The position numbers were made by a program, and so were the translations under genes. The notes under the pieces were generated by a model, which saw only the letters and a program-made list of their open reading frames with translations, did no database searches and was not told the origin of the DNA. Source: Treponema sp. (GTDB lineage Bacteria > Spirochaetota > Spirochaetia > Treponematales > Treponemataceae). Taken from it: a stretch of DNA of 16,479 bases. Shown in pieces: positions 14,709-16,479 of this stretch; positions within the stretch are counted from its first letter, which is position 1, and each line of letters opens with the position of its first letter. The stretch is from NCBI GenBank assembly GCA_023231445.1, contig JALNVF010000072.1:1-16479 (forward strand), written 5' to 3'.

Positions 14709-14744
14709 AAATCAGGTACCGTACTTTCTCCCTGTACCTGATTT
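14709..14744 (-). terminator. Hairpin terminator, copy 1 of a duplicated block
   Basis: Arms AAATCAGGTAC (14709-14719) and GTACCTGATTT (14734-14744) pair perfectly, and the minus strand continues into T residues. The block 14705-14777 aligns without gaps to 16005-16077, exactly 1300 bases away, including the TAG stop position of the gene there. No gene ends here now, so it probably terminates a gene that has been lost. Confidence 0.65.
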
Positions 14745-14771
14745 CCGTTATCCGTTCTTTTCCTTTTTCTA

Positions 14772-15031
14772 CCACAGGGAATCTAGAAAACCTACGAAAT
14801 TCTATACAGGTAAATTAAAAACCTATAATACAATGACTACTTATTGTATTATGCATTTGTTTGTTCATTAAATTTACAGAAGCATATTTTTTCGAAATTT
14901 GATATCCCGAAACAAGACTATCCCCAATACATAATACATGCTTATCATTACGTCAACTTATATAATTCAGAAAACCTGTAATTATGGAAAAAAACATATA
15001 CAAATACACAAGTATTTACGATATAACATCA
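14772..15031. other. AT-rich intergenic stretch without a gene
   Basis: No credible ORF is seen between the terminator block and the region following the lipoprotein stop. It contains one AT-rich hairpin, with 10-base arms at 14825-14834 and 14843-14852 around an 8-base loop, whose role is unknown. The minus-strand frame leading into the TAG at 14769-14771 is closed by a stop codon after a few codons, fitting a decayed gene end. Confidence 0.5.
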
Positions 15032-15178
15032 TTAATCAGCCGGGACAAATTTCTTCTCTGAATTTGCAGGAATTCCTGCTGTACAATCCTTTTCATCAAT
15101 AATATAAGCACGATGATTTTCACCGAATTTCGAAAAACAGGCATTATCTGCATGCAAAGAAGCATTGTCCGTCTTATC
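15032..15178 (-). other. In-frame extension after the lipoprotein stop
   Basis: Reading on past the TAA in the lipoprotein frame gives 48 sense codons starting DKTDNASLHADNACFSKF and ending KKFVPAD before the next TAA. The residue mix is soluble and protein-like, with two cysteines. This could be the original C-terminus lost to a single nonsense change, or chance. Confidence 0.3.
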
Positions 15179-15832
15179 TTAATTAATCCATGGATCGATA
15201 AAAACACAGTCACTCACCGATGCCCCATCCTGCAAAGAACGGTTATTCTTTGTATTAATACAGTATTTCCAGGAATATATTTGGTCTTCTGTTTCTATTG
15301 TTCCGTCAAAGTAAAAAACTGCTTCTATATTTTTAGCTGCATATCCCATTCGTGCAGCATAGTCTGAACACTGTGATGCCGAAGCAAGCCGCAATATATC
15401 TGATTCTTTGTCAATTAGTAAAGCACCTTCCTCTAATTGACCAGTTTGAGCATCCACCGTTTGAGCAGCAAGAACCTGACCGTCCGGTAAAACTCCTGTA
15501 AGCAGATAATACTTTTTCCCGCTTTGATACATTCTGCCATCAGGTATAACAGTAACAAGCACCGTATTACCCCATGTTATACCGGCAACCCGTTCATCAT
15601 ACTTTTTTGAAGTAGTTACGTAATACTGTTGATAATAGTCAGACTCAGCTATGTCTTTCGCCACTATTTTCTTCGCTTCATCTTCACTGATGATACCGTT
15701 CCCTGATGAAGAACTCTTCATTGAATTTGAGCATGATAAAAAAAAGGAAGCAGCCAGAATATACATTATTAAAATACGTCCTGACTTACCTGCCTCGTTT
15801 ACTGATTTGATAATACCAGACTGCAGCTGCAT
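15179..15832 (-). CDS. Probable lipoprotein of unknown function
   Basis: A 217-residue protein whose N-terminus (KSGRILIMYILAASFFLSC, about residues 16-34) is a lipoprotein-type signal with cysteine in a relaxed spirochaetal lipobox. A serine-rich tether (SNSMKSSSSGNG) follows, then ISEDEAKKIVAKDIAESDYY and a repeated-strand region resembling small periplasmic PepSY-like folds, though I cannot assign it. ATG at 15830-15832 lies six bases after a consensus -10 box, so the message may be leaderless. An internal ATG (residue 23) would leave the signal without its basic start. After the TAA at 15179-15181 the same frame stays open for 48 more codons to 15032, and the sequence there reads like protein, so a recent nonsense mutation is possible. 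Confidence 0.7.
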   Translation of the reverse strand: MQLQSGIIKSVNEAGKSGRILIMYILAASFFLSCSNSMKSSSSGNGIISEDEAKKIVAKDIAESDYYQQYYVTTSKKYDERVAGITWGNTVLVTVIPDGRMYQSGKKYYLLTGVLPDGQVLAAQTVDAQTGQLEEGALLIDKESDILRLASASQCSDYAARMGYAAKNIEAVFYFDGTIETEDQIYSWKYCINTKNNRSLQDGASVSDCVFIDPWIN

Positions 15833-15838
15833 GTTTTA

Positions 15839-15866
15839 ATTATAATTTTTATATACAGTTTGTCAA
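15839..15866 (-). promoter_or_regulatory. Consensus sigma-70-type promoter for the lipoprotein gene
   Basis: On the minus strand, TTGACA (15866-15861), a 16-base spacer and TATAAT (15844-15839) all match the consensus exactly. The expected start of transcription falls at or next to the A of the ATG at 15832, leaving no room for a ribosome site. A 20-base-arm palindrome ends seven bases upstream of the -35 box. Confidence 0.75.
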
Positions 15867-15873
15867 ATTTACA

Positions 15874-15917
15874 TATAGGGCACCTCTAAAAACTTCAGTT
15901 TTTAGAGGTGCCCTATA
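15874..15917. repeat. Perfect 20-bp inverted repeat with 4-base loop
   Basis: Arms TATAGGGCACCTCTAAAAAC (15874-15893) and its exact complement at 15898-15917 flank TTCA. The stem is long and perfect but lacks a T-run after it, so it is not a classical terminator. It may be a dispersed palindromic element, a transposon-end fossil or an operator for the adjacent promoter. Confidence 0.75.
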
Positions 15918-16006
15918 CATAGTATTTAAACTTTTTTACATTCCCCGGTTTTGTAAATTCATCCGATTAATCACAGATAATTCTCCGTTCCTTCTCACCG
16001 GCCATA

Positions 16007-16046
16007 AAAAATCAGGTACAGCACTTTCTCCCTGTACCTGATTTTT
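16007..16046 (-). terminator. Intrinsic terminator of the 16069-16434 gene (copy 2 of a duplicated block)
   Basis: Fifteen-base arms at 16007-16021 and 16032-16046 pair around a 10-base loop, with six T residues at the 3' side on the minus strand. It lies 22 bases after the stop of the small exported gene. A diverged copy stands at 14709-14744. Confidence 0.8.
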
Positions 16047-16068
16047 GCTGTCTGTTCATTTCCCTTTT

Positions 16069-16434
16069 CTACTGCAGCCGTACGGTTATTCCCACCGCCA
16101 GACACGTTCCCGCTCCGGCCGCAAAACCGAACGCCCAGTCTCCTGCCCGCTCCCGGAACGTCCGTTTCTTTACTGAAGCAAACGCATCGTCACTTCCCCT
16201 GCAGTATCCGGAGTCGTAACCGGCATCGTATGCTTCGTCAACCGCTTTCTCTGCTTCCGCCTCCAGTTCCTGTACAAGCTGTTCCACTTCCTCTCCGCTC
16301 CACGTGCGCGGCACAGGCTGCACGTATCCGTGTCCGGAAACGTTCCTTAATTCCTGCGCGCTTACGTTCGTCTTCAGCAGAGTGAGCATCACCGCGGACA
16401 GCAGTATCCGTGTGCTCCATCCCTTTTTCCGCAT
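16069..16434 (-). CDS. Small signal-peptide protein with coiled coil and C-terminal hydrophobic segment
   Basis: A 121-residue protein that I do not recognise. The signal peptide MRKKGWSTRILLSAVMLTLL ends near NVSA-QE. A glutamate/alanine-rich helix, EEVEQLVQELEAEAEKAVDE (about 48-67), suggests a coiled coil and is followed by AYDAGYDSGYCRGSDDAF. The C-terminus (DWAFGFAAGAGTCLAVGITV, about 98-117) is hydrophobic and may anchor it in a membrane. AAGGAGG at 16441-16447 is a near-perfect ribosome site for ATG at 16432-16434, which decides the frame over an overlapping alternative ORF. The gene is visibly more GC-rich than everything to its left, suggesting that it belongs to the host backbone while the neighbouring DNA was acquired. 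Confidence 0.7.
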   Translation of the reverse strand: MRKKGWSTRILLSAVMLTLLKTNVSAQELRNVSGHGYVQPVPRTWSGEEVEQLVQELEAEAEKAVDEAYDAGYDSGYCRGSDDAFASVKKRTFRERAGDWAFGFAAGAGTCLAVGITVRLQ

Positions 16435-16479
16435 TACGTACCTCCTTCGTCCGTCCGTTCTTTCCGTACACGAGCGCCA

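Noticed and set aside
15016..15213. 65-codon minus-strand ORF
   Set aside because: It is out of frame with the lipoprotein and its possible extension, with no ribosome site; the in-frame extension explains the region better.
16238..16471. 77-codon minus-strand ORF overlapping the small exported gene
   Set aside because: It is arginine/glutamate-rich shadow translation; the alternative frame has AAGGAGG and a signal peptide.
1..16479. CRISPR array, tRNA, rRNA or transposase
   Set aside because: No regularly spaced repeats, no tRNA- or rRNA-like stretches and no transposase or integrase motifs were seen; the repeats present are the RM duplications, terminators and one palindrome.

Overview
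The window is about 16.5 kb of AT-rich DNA (by eye roughly 40% GC) in which every supportable gene lies on the minus strand. Small exported proteins ending their signal peptides in -AQE, a relaxed lipobox ending in LSC and a product with the GPFGLEMGMS motif suggest a host-associated spirochaete, probably Treponema-like. That assignment is an inference from style, not from a marker gene.

Layout, in the direction of transcription (right to left). (a) 16.4-13.6 kb: a small signal-peptide protein, a probable lipoprotein behind a consensus promoter, and two exported proteins, with hairpin terminators, a duplicated terminator block and a long perfect palindrome between them. (b) 13.56-9.92 kb: a SIR2 NAD-consuming protein overlapping a HerA ATPase by 4 bases, the SIR2-HerA (Nezha-type) anti-phage pair. 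(c) 9.85-4.38 kb: a markedly more AT-rich block of eight genes: five TIR-domain proteins, one SLOG nucleotide-sensor protein and two membrane proteins. (d) 4.35-0 kb: a type III restriction-modification operon, mod to res, with an Abi_2/AbiF HEPN protein and a RhuM protein wedged between the two RM genes; res runs off the left edge.

From the first SIR2-upstream exported gene (14.62 kb) to res, genes are overlapping or separated by short gaps, except about 70 bases before the TIR block and about 150 bases between mod and abi. Transcription could therefore cover most of the island from few promoters. Two of the three defence blocks act on NAD+ (SIR2 and TIR), and the third cuts or methylates DNA and carries an RNase-type abortive-infection gene.

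The most unusual points are these. The five-TIR/one-SLOG/two-membrane-protein set looks like a Thoeris-type signalling system with several inputs, but without a canonical ThsA. HerA ends in an acidic tip very like that of bacterial SSB. A 59-codon chimeric ORF between abi and rhuM is built from the start of res and the end of mod, a fossil of how two RM loci with different cargo genes were fused. A structured RNA/terminator element sits just upstream of the AbiF-like gene.
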